DNA of 34,119 bases from Deltaproteobacteria bacterium (lineage in GTDB: Bacteria; Myxococcota_A; Polyangia; Haliangiales; SHYZ01). Position numbers and translations under genes: made by a program. Within the stretch, counting starts at the first letter, position 1. Every line of letters begins with the position of its first letter. Below the pieces are notes generated by a model, which was not told the DNA's origin, made no database searches, and saw only the letters and a program-made list of their open reading frames with translations. The stretch covers positions 1-34,119 of the forward strand of contig JACQUZ010000162.1 of assembly GCA_016210055.1 (NCBI GenBank), written 5' to 3'. This document shows, piece by piece, positions 1 to 7,638 of the stretch.

Positions 1-270
1 ACCCAGGGCAGGCCTAGACGGCGGAGCCCTCCGAGCTTGCTGCCCGCCGATGATAATCGGCGGAGCCCTCCGAGCTTGCTGCCCGCCGATGATAATCGGC
101 GGAGCCCTCCGAGCTTGCTGCCCGCCGATGATAATCGGCGGTCGGTCGTCGTCACCCTGCAAAAAGGTGGAATAGCGCCTCCTGGAACTAGCGCATCCTT
201 GGCGCTAGAGGATCAGTTTTGGCCGAGGTGGCAAGAGCTAAAACAGCCTCACATGGCTCGGAGGAAGTAA
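1..270 (+). CDS. imuA: ImuA-like mutasome protein, C-terminal end (partial, 5' truncated by window)
   Basis: The reading frame is open from base 1 and ends with TAA at 268-270, overlapping the imuB ATG by one base (TAATG). This is typical of translational coupling. Identification as ImuA, the RecA-like accessory protein of the ImuA-ImuB-DnaE2 translesion mutasome, rests mainly on gene order, since imuB and dnaE2 follow directly. The last 50 or so residues (a VVVTL strand, then GIAPPG and a hydrophobic strand) would fit the C-terminal strands of that family, but no ATPase motif lies in the window. Most of the visible protein is three in-frame copies of a 13-residue repeat (SPPSLLPADDNRR) encoded by the palindromic array at 19-141. 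The repeat lies just before the final segment and so probably forms a loop or linker. How far the protein extends to the left cannot be seen. Confidence 0.7.
   Translation, partial: TQGRPRRRSPPSLLPADDNRRSPPSLLPADDNRRSPPSLLPADDNRRSVVVTLQKGGIAPPGTSASLALEDQFWPRWQELKQPHMARRK
19..141 (+). repeat. 39-bp palindromic tandem array inside imuA (three hairpins)
   Basis: Three copies of a 20-bp hairpin (8-bp stem CCGCCGAT/ATCGGCGG, loop GATA) lie at 44-63, 83-102 and 122-141. They are separated by identical 19-bp linkers (AGCCCTCCGAGCTTGCTGC), giving an exact 39-bp period. A partial unit precedes the first hairpin from base 19. Because 39 is a multiple of 3, the array is read through in frame as SPPSLLPADDNRR repeats. 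It lies in the opposite orientation, relative to the coding strand, to the array in imuB. It is not a CRISPR, because there are no unique spacers. Confidence 0.97.
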
Positions 271-1844
271 TGTCCTTCGCCTGCCTGTTCCTCCCGTGCT
301 TCCGCTTGCAGGTCCACGTGCGCAAGGCGCCCAAGTTACATGGGACTTCCTTTGCCATCGTGGAAGAAATGGAAGGCAAAGTTCCACGCGTGACCGCCTG
401 CTCGCGGCTTGCCCGGGACGAAGGGGTTTGCCCGGGAATGACCGCCACGCAAGCACGTGCGGCTTCAGCGGCTGTCCAAGTCATCGACGGGGATCCCGCT
501 GCGTACCGCGAGACCATGCAAGCGCTGGGTGAAGGCCTCCTCACGCTCTCGCTCACCGTGGACATTGAAACCCTCGGCGTGGCGCACGTTCTAGAACCGC
601 CTAAGAGATCCACATCTCCTTTTGGTGAGCGGATACTCCACGTGGCCAAGCAGATCGGCCTGCACGGTCGCGTTGGAATTGCCGACGATCGCTTTACTGC
701 ATGGGTTGCAACCCAAGCCCTACCCAGGATGCCGGTTCGACTCGTCCCACGTGGCGGCTCTGCGCGCTTCCTGGCACCGCTGGGGCTGGATCTCCTGCCA
801 CTCCCTCGTGACATGCACCAAGCCCTCACGCTGCTGGGAGTGCGCACGATTGGCGATTTTGCGGCATTGCCTCCCCCATCCGTCGGAAAGCGGTGGGGGC
901 AAGAAGGCGCTTCCGTGCACGCGCTGGCACGAGGCGAAGATCCCACGCCCCTTACCGCGTTCATGCCGCAAGAGCCGATCATCGAGCGCCTGGATCTCGA
1001 GGCTGAAATCACCGAGCTCGAGCCCCTGGTCTTCGTGCTGCGCCCGCTTTTGGAGAGGATCATCATTCGGCTCAAAGGACGAGGGCGTGCCGCCGCCCGC
1101 ATTGAGCTCACGCTCCATGGGGAAAAGCAGGAGCTCACCCCTCTCTCCATTTTTCCGGCACGGCCCACGAGCTCTGCCAAGGTGCTCCTCGACTTGGCCA
1201 GGGTACAGCTTGCCGAGAGGAAGCTTGATCACCGAGTCACGGCCATCCAGGCCCAGGTCTCCGAGGAGGGAAACATCGTCACCGGGGAGCAGGACTTGTT
1301 CGATCGCACTGCCCCTTCTCCTGCTGCTGTCGACGAAGCGATCGCCAAGCTGCGAGCTCTTCTCGGAGAGAATGCCGCGCTTGGGACCAAGCTCTGCGAT
1401 CGGCATCGCCCCGAGGGGGCTTTCGAGCGGGTGCCTTTTGTGCCGCCATCCAAGAGGCAAGCTCGGAGAGCTCCGCCGATTATCATCGGCGGGCAGCAAG
1501 CTCGGAGAGCTCCGCCGATTATCATCGGCGGGCAGCAAGCTCGGAGAGCTCGCCCGGAAAACCCCTGGAGCCCTGGATTAGGGGTCCTGCGCCTGCTCGA
1601 TTCGCCGATGGCGCTCGGCCTCGAGTCCCAGCAGCCCCCCAGCCTGGGAGCCACCATTAAGGTGGCAGGCGTGTACCGCGAAATCGTCTTGGCGAAAGGC
1701 CCTACCCGACTCGAGGGGGAGTGGTGGACCTGTGCCCCCCTGGCACGCGACTACTACGAGGTCGAGACCGACGACGGATCCCGTTTTTGGCTCTATCTCG
1801 ATCATGCAGACGGCCACATCTACCTCCATGGGTGGTTCGATTGA
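270..1844 (+). CDS. imuB: ImuB, catalytically inactive Y-family polymerase homologue of the SOS mutasome
   Basis: This 524-residue protein starts at ATG 270, supported by GGAGGAAG at 260-267 and the TAATG overlap with imuA. ImuB is known as the hub that links DnaE2 and ImuA to the beta clamp during damage-induced mutagenesis. The N-terminus (FACLFLPCFRLQV) is the ImuB version of the Y-polymerase first strand, without the metal-binding aspartate of DinB/UmuC. A helix-hairpin-helix (GVRTIGDFAALPP) and a little-finger region follow, then a clamp-binding motif QDLF at residues 341-344. After this come two and a half in-frame copies of the 39-bp palindromic unit (RRAPPIIIGGQQA), around residues 396-427. 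These sit in the linker between the clamp motif and the conserved C-terminal segment ending in HIYLHGWFD. The core looks intact, so the repeat insertion appears tolerated. dnaE2 starts one base after the stop. Confidence 0.93.
   Translation: MSFACLFLPCFRLQVHVRKAPKLHGTSFAIVEEMEGKVPRVTACSRLARDEGVCPGMTATQARAASAAVQVIDGDPAAYRETMQALGEGLLTLSLTVDIETLGVAHVLEPPKRSTSPFGERILHVAKQIGLHGRVGIADDRFTAWVATQALPRMPVRLVPRGGSARFLAPLGLDLLPLPRDMHQALTLLGVRTIGDFAALPPPSVGKRWGQEGASVHALARGEDPTPLTAFMPQEPIIERLDLEAEITELEPLVFVLRPLLERIIIRLKGRGRAAARIELTLHGEKQELTPLSIFPARPTSSAKVLLDLARVQLAERKLDHRVTAIQAQVSEEGNIVTGEQDLFDRTAPSPAAVDEAIAKLRALLGENAALGTKLCDRHRPEGAFERVPFVPPSKRQARRAPPIIIGGQQARRAPPIIIGGQQARRARPENPWSPGLGVLRLLDSPMALGLESQQPPSLGATIKVAGVYREIVLAKGPTRLEGEWWTCAPLARDYYEVETDDGSRFWLYLDHADGHIYLHGWFD
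1457..1550 (+). repeat. 39-bp palindromic tandem array inside imuB (two hairpins)
   Basis: Hairpins CCGCCGAT-TATC-ATCGGCGG lie at 1473-1492 and 1512-1531, with linkers GCAGCAAGCTCGGAGAGCT. A partial linker lies before the first hairpin (1457-1472) and a full one after the second (1532-1550). The unit is the reverse complement of the one in imuA apart from one linker base (GAGAGCT here, GAGGGCT there). It is read in frame as RRAPPIIIGGQQA. The right edge changes to CGCCCGG where a further hairpin would begin. Confidence 0.97.
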
Positions 1845-1845
1845 C

Positions 1846-4800
1846 ATGCCTTACGCCGAGCTGCATTGCCGTTCCTATTTCTCCCTCCTCGACGGAGCCT
1901 CGGCGCCCGAGGAGCTCGTCCTGCGTGCCCATGCCATGGGCTACCAGGCGCTTGCGCTCACCGATATCGACAACCTAGGGGGAATCCCCCGCGCCCACCT
2001 CGCGGCACGCAAGCTGGGGCTGCCGCTCCTCGTCGGAGCCGAGGTCACCCTTGCAGAGACCGAGGCCAGCGCTCTGCCCGGCAAGTCCTTTTCCCCACAA
2101 GGCCGGATCGTGCTCCTGGCGCTCGACGCCAAGGGGTACGCGCGGCTCTGCCGCCTGGTCACCACCGGCCGCATGCGGCACCCCAAGGGGGGCGCGTGCG
2201 TCACGTGGGAGGAAGTTGCCCACGACACGCGTGGCCTCGTGGCCCTATCCGGCGGCCAAGGAGGCCCCATCGACCGCGCCCTGGCTGCTTCGGACGTCGC
2301 ACGCGCCCAGAACATGGCCGCCCGTCTTCGCGAGGCCTTTGGCGATCGTGGCCTCATCGAGCTTTCGCACCACCTGCGTCCTTACGACGACGATCGCCTG
2401 GCCATGCTGGCTTGGCTCGCACGCGCCGAGGGGCTTCCCCGAGTCGTCACCCAAGACGCCCGCTACGCCACGGCGGATCGGCGCCCGCTGCACGACATCC
2501 TCACCTGCATCCGGCACAAGACGACCTTGGCGGCTTCTGGCAAGCGACTCGAGGCCAACGGCGAGCGGCATCTCCACGATCTCCGCGAGCTGGAGCGGCG
2601 CTTTGCCGGTTTCCCCGATGCCCTCGAGCGCACCGGCGAGATCGCCTCCCGCGTGCGATTTTCCCTCGAGGAGCTGCGTTATCGTTTTCCAGCCTTCCCC
2701 ATCCCCAAGGGGGAAACGCCCTTTTCGTACCTATACGAAATGACCATTCGTGGCGCACGCGAGCGCTATCGCCCCATGACCGCACGGGCCTCCGCGCAGC
2801 TTGCACACGAGCTGGGCGTGATCGAGCGCCTTGGGCTCGCCGGCTATTTCCTCATCGTCTGGGATATCGTCCGCTTTTGCCGCGAAAAGCGGATCCTCTG
2901 CCAAGGGCGTGGCTCTGCCGCCAATTCGGCGGTCTGTTATGCCCTCGGCATTACCTCGGTCGATCCCATCGGCATGGATCTCCTCTTTGAACGATTTCTC
3001 TCCGAGGAGCGAGCCGAAACCCCGGACATTGACCTAGACATTGCCCACCAACGACGCGAGGAGGTCATTCAATATATCTACGAGCGTTATGGCCGCGAGC
3101 GGGCGGCCATGGCGTGCGAGGTCATCACGTACCGCGCGCGATCAGCGGTGCGCGACGTCGGGAAAGCCATGGGTCTCTCGCTCGCGCAGGTCGACGTCGC
3201 GGCCAAGGCCATCGAAGCCTCTGGCGAGAACCTTGCAGGACTCGACTCAGGCGACATGACCGTCGCGCGGGTGATAGCCCTTTCGCAGGCGCTAGAGGGC
3301 TTCCCCCGCCATCTTGGAATCCATTCCGTGGGCATGGTCATTACCGACGGTCCCATGGGCGAGGTTGTCCCCGTCGAGCGCGCCGCCATGGAAGGCCGTA
3401 CCGTCGTGCAGTGGGACAAGGACGACCTGTCGCAGCTCGGCATCATCAAGATCGATCTCCTCGGGCTCGGCATCCTGACCGTCATCGACGAGGCGTTCCG
3501 TCTCGTTGAAAAGCACGAGGGGAAAAAGCTCGATCTCGCACAACTGCCTCCCGACGACCCCAAGGTGTACGACATGATCGGCCGCGCGGACACGATCGGC
3601 GTGTTTCAGATCGAGTCGCGCGCCCAAATGAGCTTCTTGCCGCGCCACAAGCCGCGCACGTTCTATGACCTGGTGATCGAGGTGGCGATTATTCGCCCTG
3701 GCCCTATCCAGGGGGAAATGGTCCATCCCTATCTCCGACGGCGCAACGGCCAAGAACCCATTGAGTACGCCCATCCGTCGCTGGAGCCCGTGCTCCGCCG
3801 CACCCTTGGGGTACCGTTGTTTCAGGAGCAGGGAATGAAGCTCGCCATCGTGGCTGCAGGCTTCTCGCCCGGCGAGGCAGATGAGCTGCGCCGTGCCATG
3901 GGGCACAAGCGCTCCCATGAGCGAATGGCCGCCATCCAGGAGCGGCTGCTCTCCGGCATGGCCAAGAACGGCATTCCGCGCGAGACGGCCGAGCGGATTT
4001 ACGCCCAGCTCGCGGCCTTCGCAGATTACGGCTTCCCCGAGTCACACGCGGCTAGTTTTGCGCTCTTGGTGTACGCCTCGGCCTATCTCAAGCGCTACCA
4101 CCACGCGGCGTTCACCGCGGCGCTCCTCAATGCACAGCCCATGGGGTTTTACATGCCCCACAGCCTCGTGGACGACGCCAAGCGCCACGGCGTCTCCGTG
4201 CTCCCTGCATGCGCCCGAACAAGCGAGTGGCTGGCCACCCTCGAGCGTGATCCGAAGACGCCATCCCTCCTTGCGGTACGCCTGGGGATCTCGTCAGTGC
4301 GCGGGGTCGGCGAGGCTTGTCGCACGGGGTTCGAGGCTGCGCGTGCCCGAGCACCCTTCCGCTCCGTGGGGAACTTCGCGCGGCGGAGCGGCCTTCCGCG
4401 CAGCGCCCTCGAGAGGCTCGCGGCCGCAGGCGGATTTTCCTTTTTTGGCTTGGGCCGACGCGAGGCCCTCTGGCAAGTGGCCGCGCTGTCCCGCAGCCCG
4501 CAAAACGCCCCACTTCTGGCCAAGACTGAAACGGACGCCGTCCGCGACCCCCTACCGCTCCCAGCCATGACCCCCAGCGAGGAGCTTTCGGCAGATTACG
4601 TAGGGCTTGGCCTCTCTACGGAGCATCACCCCCTGGCATTGGCGAGAAAGGCGCTGTCCGCCGCTTCGGTGCTGCCCGCAGCAGAGCTAAAGTCCAAGGG
4701 GAGGCCTGGGCAACGGGCTGCCGTGGCGGGGATGGTCATCATTCGCCAGCGCCCACCAACGGCAAAAGGGATGGTGTTCATCACCCTCGAGGACGAAACC

Positions 4801-4992
4801 GGCATGGCCAACCTGGTCCTCACTCCCCAGGCCTACGAGCGCCTGCGCCACAAGGCGCGTGGTGAACCCCTGCTCGTCGCGAGTGGCAAGATAGAACGGG
4901 AGGGGGAAGTGGTGCACTTGAAGGTCGAGGATCTAGAGCGACTCCACGATGTGACCGGGCTGCCTGCGATTAGGGCCCGCGATTTTCACTAG
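1846..4992 (+). CDS. dnaE2: DnaE2, error-prone DNA polymerase III alpha subunit
   Basis: This 1048-residue protein starts at ATG 1846, one base after the imuB stop. Its first residues, MPYAELHCRSYFSLLDGAS, are the DnaE2-type start of the PHP domain. An open frame extends further upstream but only as a shadow of imuB. DnaE2 performs translesion synthesis with ImuA and ImuB and cannot replace the replicative DnaE1. Visible motifs include GRGSAANSAVCYALGIT in the palm and the catalytic aspartates in PDIDLD (residues 393-398). QWDKDD carries the third acidic site. A helix-hairpin-helix region follows, then a C-terminal OB domain (GMVFITLEDETGMANLVL). Length is normal for the family. The gene contains no palindromic repeat, unlike its two partners. 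It converges on the lipoprotein gene ending at 5008, leaving only 15 bp between stops. Confidence 0.97.
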   Translation: MPYAELHCRSYFSLLDGASAPEELVLRAHAMGYQALALTDIDNLGGIPRAHLAARKLGLPLLVGAEVTLAETEASALPGKSFSPQGRIVLLALDAKGYARLCRLVTTGRMRHPKGGACVTWEEVAHDTRGLVALSGGQGGPIDRALAASDVARAQNMAARLREAFGDRGLIELSHHLRPYDDDRLAMLAWLARAEGLPRVVTQDARYATADRRPLHDILTCIRHKTTLAASGKRLEANGERHLHDLRELERRFAGFPDALERTGEIASRVRFSLEELRYRFPAFPIPKGETPFSYLYEMTIRGARERYRPMTARASAQLAHELGVIERLGLAGYFLIVWDIVRFCREKRILCQGRGSAANSAVCYALGITSVDPIGMDLLFERFLSEERAETPDIDLDIAHQRREEVIQYIYERYGRERAAMACEVITYRARSAVRDVGKAMGLSLAQVDVAAKAIEASGENLAGLDSGDMTVARVIALSQALEGFPRHLGIHSVGMVITDGPMGEVVPVERAAMEGRTVVQWDKDDLSQLGIIKIDLLGLGILTVIDEAFRLVEKHEGKKLDLAQLPPDDPKVYDMIGRADTIGVFQIESRAQMSFLPRHKPRTFYDLVIEVAIIRPGPIQGEMVHPYLRRRNGQEPIEYAHPSLEPVLRRTLGVPLFQEQGMKLAIVAAGFSPGEADELRRAMGHKRSHERMAAIQERLLSGMAKNGIPRETAERIYAQLAAFADYGFPESHAASFALLVYASAYLKRYHHAAFTAALLNAQPMGFYMPHSLVDDAKRHGVSVLPACARTSEWLATLERDPKTPSLLAVRLGISSVRGVGEACRTGFEAARARAPFRSVGNFARRSGLPRSALERLAAAGGFSFFGLGRREALWQVAALSRSPQNAPLLAKTETDAVRDPLPLPAMTPSEELSADYVGLGLSTEHHPLALARKALSAASVLPAAELKSKGRPGQRAAVAGMVIIRQRPPTAKGMVFITLEDETGMANLVLTPQAYERLRHKARGEPLLVASGKIEREGEVVHLKVEDLERLHDVTGLPAIRARDFH

Positions 4993-5007
4993 CGGCTTGC
5001 CCGCAGC

Positions 5008-6063
5008 TCATTGCCCGGGCAGGCGCGCATCAGAAAAAGCGCACGACGCGGGATCGCCTTCGGTCGGGTGCCAGCCGAGCGAGTCGGTCCAATAGGAGCG
5101 GCCAAATGAGGTACCCCAGCACTCCGAGCCAGTGAGGACCTGGTCACCCAAGTCGCCACCGGCGACGCGGAAATCAGAGCGGCCGGCCCCCGTCGCGAGC
5201 CAACGGGACTTCACGTCAGTGTTTTCCCAAGCGGATCCGTTGTCGTCCAGGTCCCCGTACATGCTGAATTCGAAATCGCCCGAACCATCTTGTGCCTCGG
5301 CATAAACGTAATGGAAGGTCTTATCTGCAATGGATCCATCGGGCATCTTCATGTCATTGGCGAAGTCCATGATAACCTTTACCGGACTTGCCTCGAGATC
5401 GTACTGCACGCGGATCTTGCCCTCGGCATCATTACCCACGGGATCGAGCTCCTCGGCCTTGTCGAAGTCCATGTCGAACCAACCCGAGCCACGGTGGGAC
5501 GTGCCGGGAGTGGCCACTCCCGCGACCACTGCCTCGAAGGACCCTCCGCCAGCCTTGCGGCGCCCTTCGAGCGACCATTCGTAGGATCCCTGGGCATTCA
5601 AGCGCACCGTGAGGCGCCACTCTGCGGGATTGAGCGCGTTGGTCCACGGTCCCCAGATGTACGTGTCTCCCTGCACCGAAGTCGGCGGGAAATGAGCAAC
5701 GGAGTGAACCAGGGTGAGCACGAACGCAGCGCCCAGGTTGAGATGCCCTGAGATTAGGCGGGTGAACGCGTAGAACTGCGCCGTCTGGCCGAGCACCGCG
5801 TGGGTGCTGCTCCCGACGCCGCCTTTGACCACCAGTGGAGCTGTCCGAGCTTGCTGCCCGCCGATGATAATCGGCGGAGCTGTCCGAGCTTGCTGCCCGC
5901 TGGCGATAGCCAGCGCGCTCGCTTGAGTCCCGCCCGGGACCTTGACTTGAATTGCCGACGCTCGAGGTAACGTGTCTCTTATCTCCTGGACGTCGTCTTG
6001 AATCACGCAACCTGTGCTACCGAGGATGACCAAAGCCAAAGCACTCGCGCCGCGAAGTCTCAT
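5008..6063 (-). CDS. Lipoprotein with in-frame palindromic repeat insertion, function unknown
   Basis: This 351-residue protein has a signal peptide and lipobox STGC (Cys19). ATG at 6063 is preceded by AGGGGGAG and, further up, by a strong sigma-54 promoter match. After the signal comes a short polar stretch. Residues about 49-82 are then encoded by the 39-bp palindromic array (TAPPIIIGGQQAR and relatives). The rest is an extracytoplasmic domain of about 260 residues with many Trp, Gly and Asp residues, for example a WFDMDFDKAEELDP stretch. I do not recognise a named family. The even spacing of beta-type segments suggests a beta-sandwich, which is only an inference. The insertion lies between the membrane anchor and the folded domain, where extra residues should do little harm. 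The gene ends 15 bp from dnaE2. Confidence 0.85.
   Translation of the reverse strand: MRLRGASALALVILGSTGCVIQDDVQEIRDTLPRASAIQVKVPGGTQASALAIASGQQARTAPPIIIGGQQARTAPLVVKGGVGSSTHAVLGQTAQFYAFTRLISGHLNLGAAFVLTLVHSVAHFPPTSVQGDTYIWGPWTNALNPAEWRLTVRLNAQGSYEWSLEGRRKAGGGSFEAVVAGVATPGTSHRGSGWFDMDFDKAEELDPVGNDAEGKIRVQYDLEASPVKVIMDFANDMKMPDGSIADKTFHYVYAEAQDGSGDFEFSMYGDLDDNGSAWENTDVKSRWLATGAGRSDFRVAGGDLGDQVLTGSECWGTSFGRSYWTDSLGWHPTEGDPASCAFSDARLPGQ
5819..5916 (-). repeat. 39-bp palindromic array inside lipoprotein gene: one canonical, one compensated and one decayed hairpin
   Basis: On + coordinates, the canonical hairpin CCGCCGAT-GATA-ATCGGCGG is at 5858-5877. The next slot, 39 bp on (5897-5916), is CCGCTGGC-GATA-GCCAGCGC. 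It keeps a 7-bp perfect stem and the GATA loop although three stem pairs have changed on both sides. The slot before (5819-5838) is CCGCCTTT-GACC-ACCAGTGG, with outer pairing kept and inner pairing lost. The two linkers (5839-5857 and 5878-5896) are identical, AGCTGTCCGAGCTTGCTGC. Translated on the minus strand, the three slots read ALAIASG, PPIIIGG and PLVVKGG. Confidence 0.93.
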
Positions 6064-6105
6064 GCGTTCTCCCCCTTGCTGGGTCGTGTAGGTACAAGGA
6101 GGAAT

Positions 6106-6121
6106 AGCGAACGGCGTGCCA
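6106..6121 (-). promoter_or_regulatory. Sigma-54 (-24/-12) promoter for the repeat-containing lipoprotein
   Basis: The minus strand reads TGGCACGCCGTTCGCT. Against the sigma-54 consensus TGGCACG-N4-TTGCW this matches 11 of 12 positions, with the required GG-N10-GC spacing. Transcription would start near 6095 and give a leader of about 30 bases carrying the AGGGGGAG ribosome site before ATG 6063. The site lies in the 161-bp gap 6064-6224, which otherwise holds nothing I can recognise. Confidence 0.75.
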
Positions 6122-6224
6122 GGAACTCAGCACGAAATTACCCGGAAGTACCAATGCTTACGAGTTCACACCACACCCCGTGAATGCCCGTGCACATCTT
6201 CTTCGTAAACACCCGTCCGCACGG

Positions 6225-7124
6225 TCACGGATCAAAAACCATGACCCCCATTCGCGTGGTGTCGCACCAAGGCTGCGGATCATGGGAGTAGACGTCCTCG
6301 GTGCAGCACTCTTGGCAGGCAGGAGTATCGGGCACGTACCACAGGACAAATGCGTCGGCGGCGCCCATCGAGAGAGGAGGGTGATTGGCAAGGCCGTCGT
6401 CGTCGCTGGCCCCCACGTTGAACCCAATGCTCGGAAACGTGGGGCTCACGTCCACCCGCGCTTCCAACAGGTACCCGCCCGATACCCTCGTAGCTGCGCA
6501 GTCGATGTTCGGCCCTCTCGAAGCCAACCGGCCGCACGCGCCTTCCGGAGTTACCCAGAACACGTGATCGTCCGCTCCAGGTGGCCCCGAGCGATCCCCT
6601 TCCATGTCGAGGAATAGGGCCACCAAGTCGTCTTCATAAGGCTCCGAGGAATCCAGCACCACTTGGTCATCAAACACGCGCACAGCGAAGTACAAGGACC
6701 TCTTCGTGTAGCAGGCCGCAAGCGCCACGAGAAGGGATGGACGGTAGTCTGGGGCGAATACGTCGACTTGGCCGGCGTTTTCGGCGGAGAAGGTGATCCA
6801 ATGGACGTTGCGCCAGTCGCCGAGCCGGCCATCCAGGATGGGGACGTGCTCCGGGCTCAAGGCGCACGCATGGACGACCCCTTCCGACTCGGGCGGTGCC
6901 GCATCCGGGCGTGCAGTGCCTGCGTCCGATCGTGGCGCTCGCGCGTCGGGAGCCGCCGAATCACTGCCGCGGTCTACGATCGACCCGGAGTCCAAGAACG
7001 CCGCACCACCCCCGTCGACCTGGCTTGGCACCACGTTCTCCGTGTCGTCTTGGAGTCCGGAGGGGTCGAAGGTGCAGGCAGCCAACAAAGCGAGTGCTCC
7101 CCAAAGGGCAGCTTTCATGCGCAT
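6225..7124 (-). CDS. Lipoprotein with CBM9-like/DOMON-type domain
   Basis: This 299-residue protein has a signal peptide with lipobox LAAC (Cys17). An Asp/Ser/Ala/Pro-rich linker to about residue 80 is typical of myxobacterial surface lipoproteins. A single domain follows. The segments ILDGRLGDWRNVHWITF, LYFAVRVFDDQVV, DDLVALFLDMEGD and DDHVFWVTPEG resemble family-9 carbohydrate-binding/DOMON-type beta-sandwich modules. The C-terminus has a cluster of cysteines (CQECC) that may form disulfides. ATG 7124 has GGGAGG close upstream; the ATG at 7118 is an alternative. Ligand unknown. It is divergent from the small exported protein at 7218, with 93 bp between. Confidence 0.75.
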   Translation of the reverse strand: MRMKAALWGALALLAACTFDPSGLQDDTENVVPSQVDGGGAAFLDSGSIVDRGSDSAAPDARAPRSDAGTARPDAAPPESEGVVHACALSPEHVPILDGRLGDWRNVHWITFSAENAGQVDVFAPDYRPSLLVALAACYTKRSLYFAVRVFDDQVVLDSSEPYEDDLVALFLDMEGDRSGPPGADDHVFWVTPEGACGRLASRGPNIDCAATRVSGGYLLEARVDVSPTFPSIGFNVGASDDDGLANHPPLSMGAADAFVLWYVPDTPACQECCTEDVYSHDPQPWCDTTRMGVMVFDP

Positions 7125-7166
7125 CGTACCTCCCTCTCGCGTGCCAACGCCCGCGATGGCGGACTT

Positions 7167-7192
7167 AACCTCTCGTGCCCCCCGGGGGTCTA
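7167..7192 (+). promoter_or_regulatory. Possible ECF-sigma type promoter (AACC-N17-GTC-TA)
   Basis: In the 93-bp divergent gap, AACC at 7167-7170 is followed after 17 bases by GTC and TA (7188-7192). This has the general shape of ECF-sigma promoters (AAC at -35, GTC at -10). It points at the small exported protein starting at 7218, whose size would fit envelope-stress control. The match is short and could be chance. Confidence 0.3.
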
Positions 7193-7217
7193 TTTATCAC
7201 CAGTGCGGAGGTGACCC

Positions 7218-7529
7218 ATGAAAAGACTTCTATCCGTTGCCTTGCTTGCCCTAACAGCGACAACGACTCCCAGCCTTGCCCTGGCCGACCGAGTCGACCA
7301 CAGGCAATCCCACCAGCAGGAGCGAATCAGGCAAGGGAGGCAATCGGGTGAGCTCTCAACACGCGAGGCCCGGCGACTTCGGAGAGAGCAGCGACGGATC
7401 AACCGCATGGAGCACAGGGCAAAGGCAGACGGCCAGCTCACGCCACAGGAGCGGCGGAAGCTAGAACGCGCCCAGGACAGGGCTTCTCGACATGTCTACA
7501 AGGAGAAGCACGACGCGCAGGGGCGGTAG
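7218..7529 (+). CDS. Small exported basic helical protein, function unknown
   Basis: This 103-residue protein has an N-terminal signal peptide ending near LALA-D. The mature part is highly charged, rich in Arg, Gln, Glu and His. It contains two similar helical stretches, GELSTREARRLRREQRRI and GQLTPQERRKLERAQDR, which look like an internal repeat of a helix-turn-helix hairpin. GGAGGTGA at 7207-7214 is a near-perfect ribosome site and fixes the ATG. Similar small periplasmic proteins occur widely in proteobacteria without a known role. The architecture loosely resembles periplasmic stress proteins of the CpxP/Spy kind, but I see no diagnostic motif and make no functional claim. Confidence 0.75.
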   Translation: MKRLLSVALLALTATTTPSLALADRVDHRQSHQQERIRQGRQSGELSTREARRLRREQRRINRMEHRAKADGQLTPQERRKLERAQDRASRHVYKEKHDAQGR

Positions 7530-7638
7530 CGCCCTGCAAGTCGCTCCCAAGCGAGCCATTTTCCTCCCGGCTCACGTCGCGTCCTCGGGTATCATCGAGA
7601 TGGCGGTCTTCGTACGCCCACAGGGGAAAGGGGACGCA

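Noticed and set aside
44..63. REP/RAYT element
   Set aside because: No GTAG tetranucleotide, location inside genes, and no RAYT-like transposase gene in the window.
19..141. CRISPR array
   Set aside because: Repeats are contiguous with identical linkers and no unique spacers, and the array is translated in frame.
769..784. TGGCACC-N4-GGGCT sigma-54-like sequence on +
   Set aside because: Only 9 of 12 positions match and it lies in the middle of imuB with no gene start nearby.
7139..7146. TGGCACG on the minus strand before the CBM9-like lipoprotein gene
   Set aside because: The -24 half is perfect, but no GC dinucleotide lies at -12 and the site overlaps the ribosome-binding region.
7517..7537. 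Stem-loop around the stop codon of the small exported protein
   Set aside because: Six pairs with a mismatched centre and no T-run follow, so it is not a convincing terminator.
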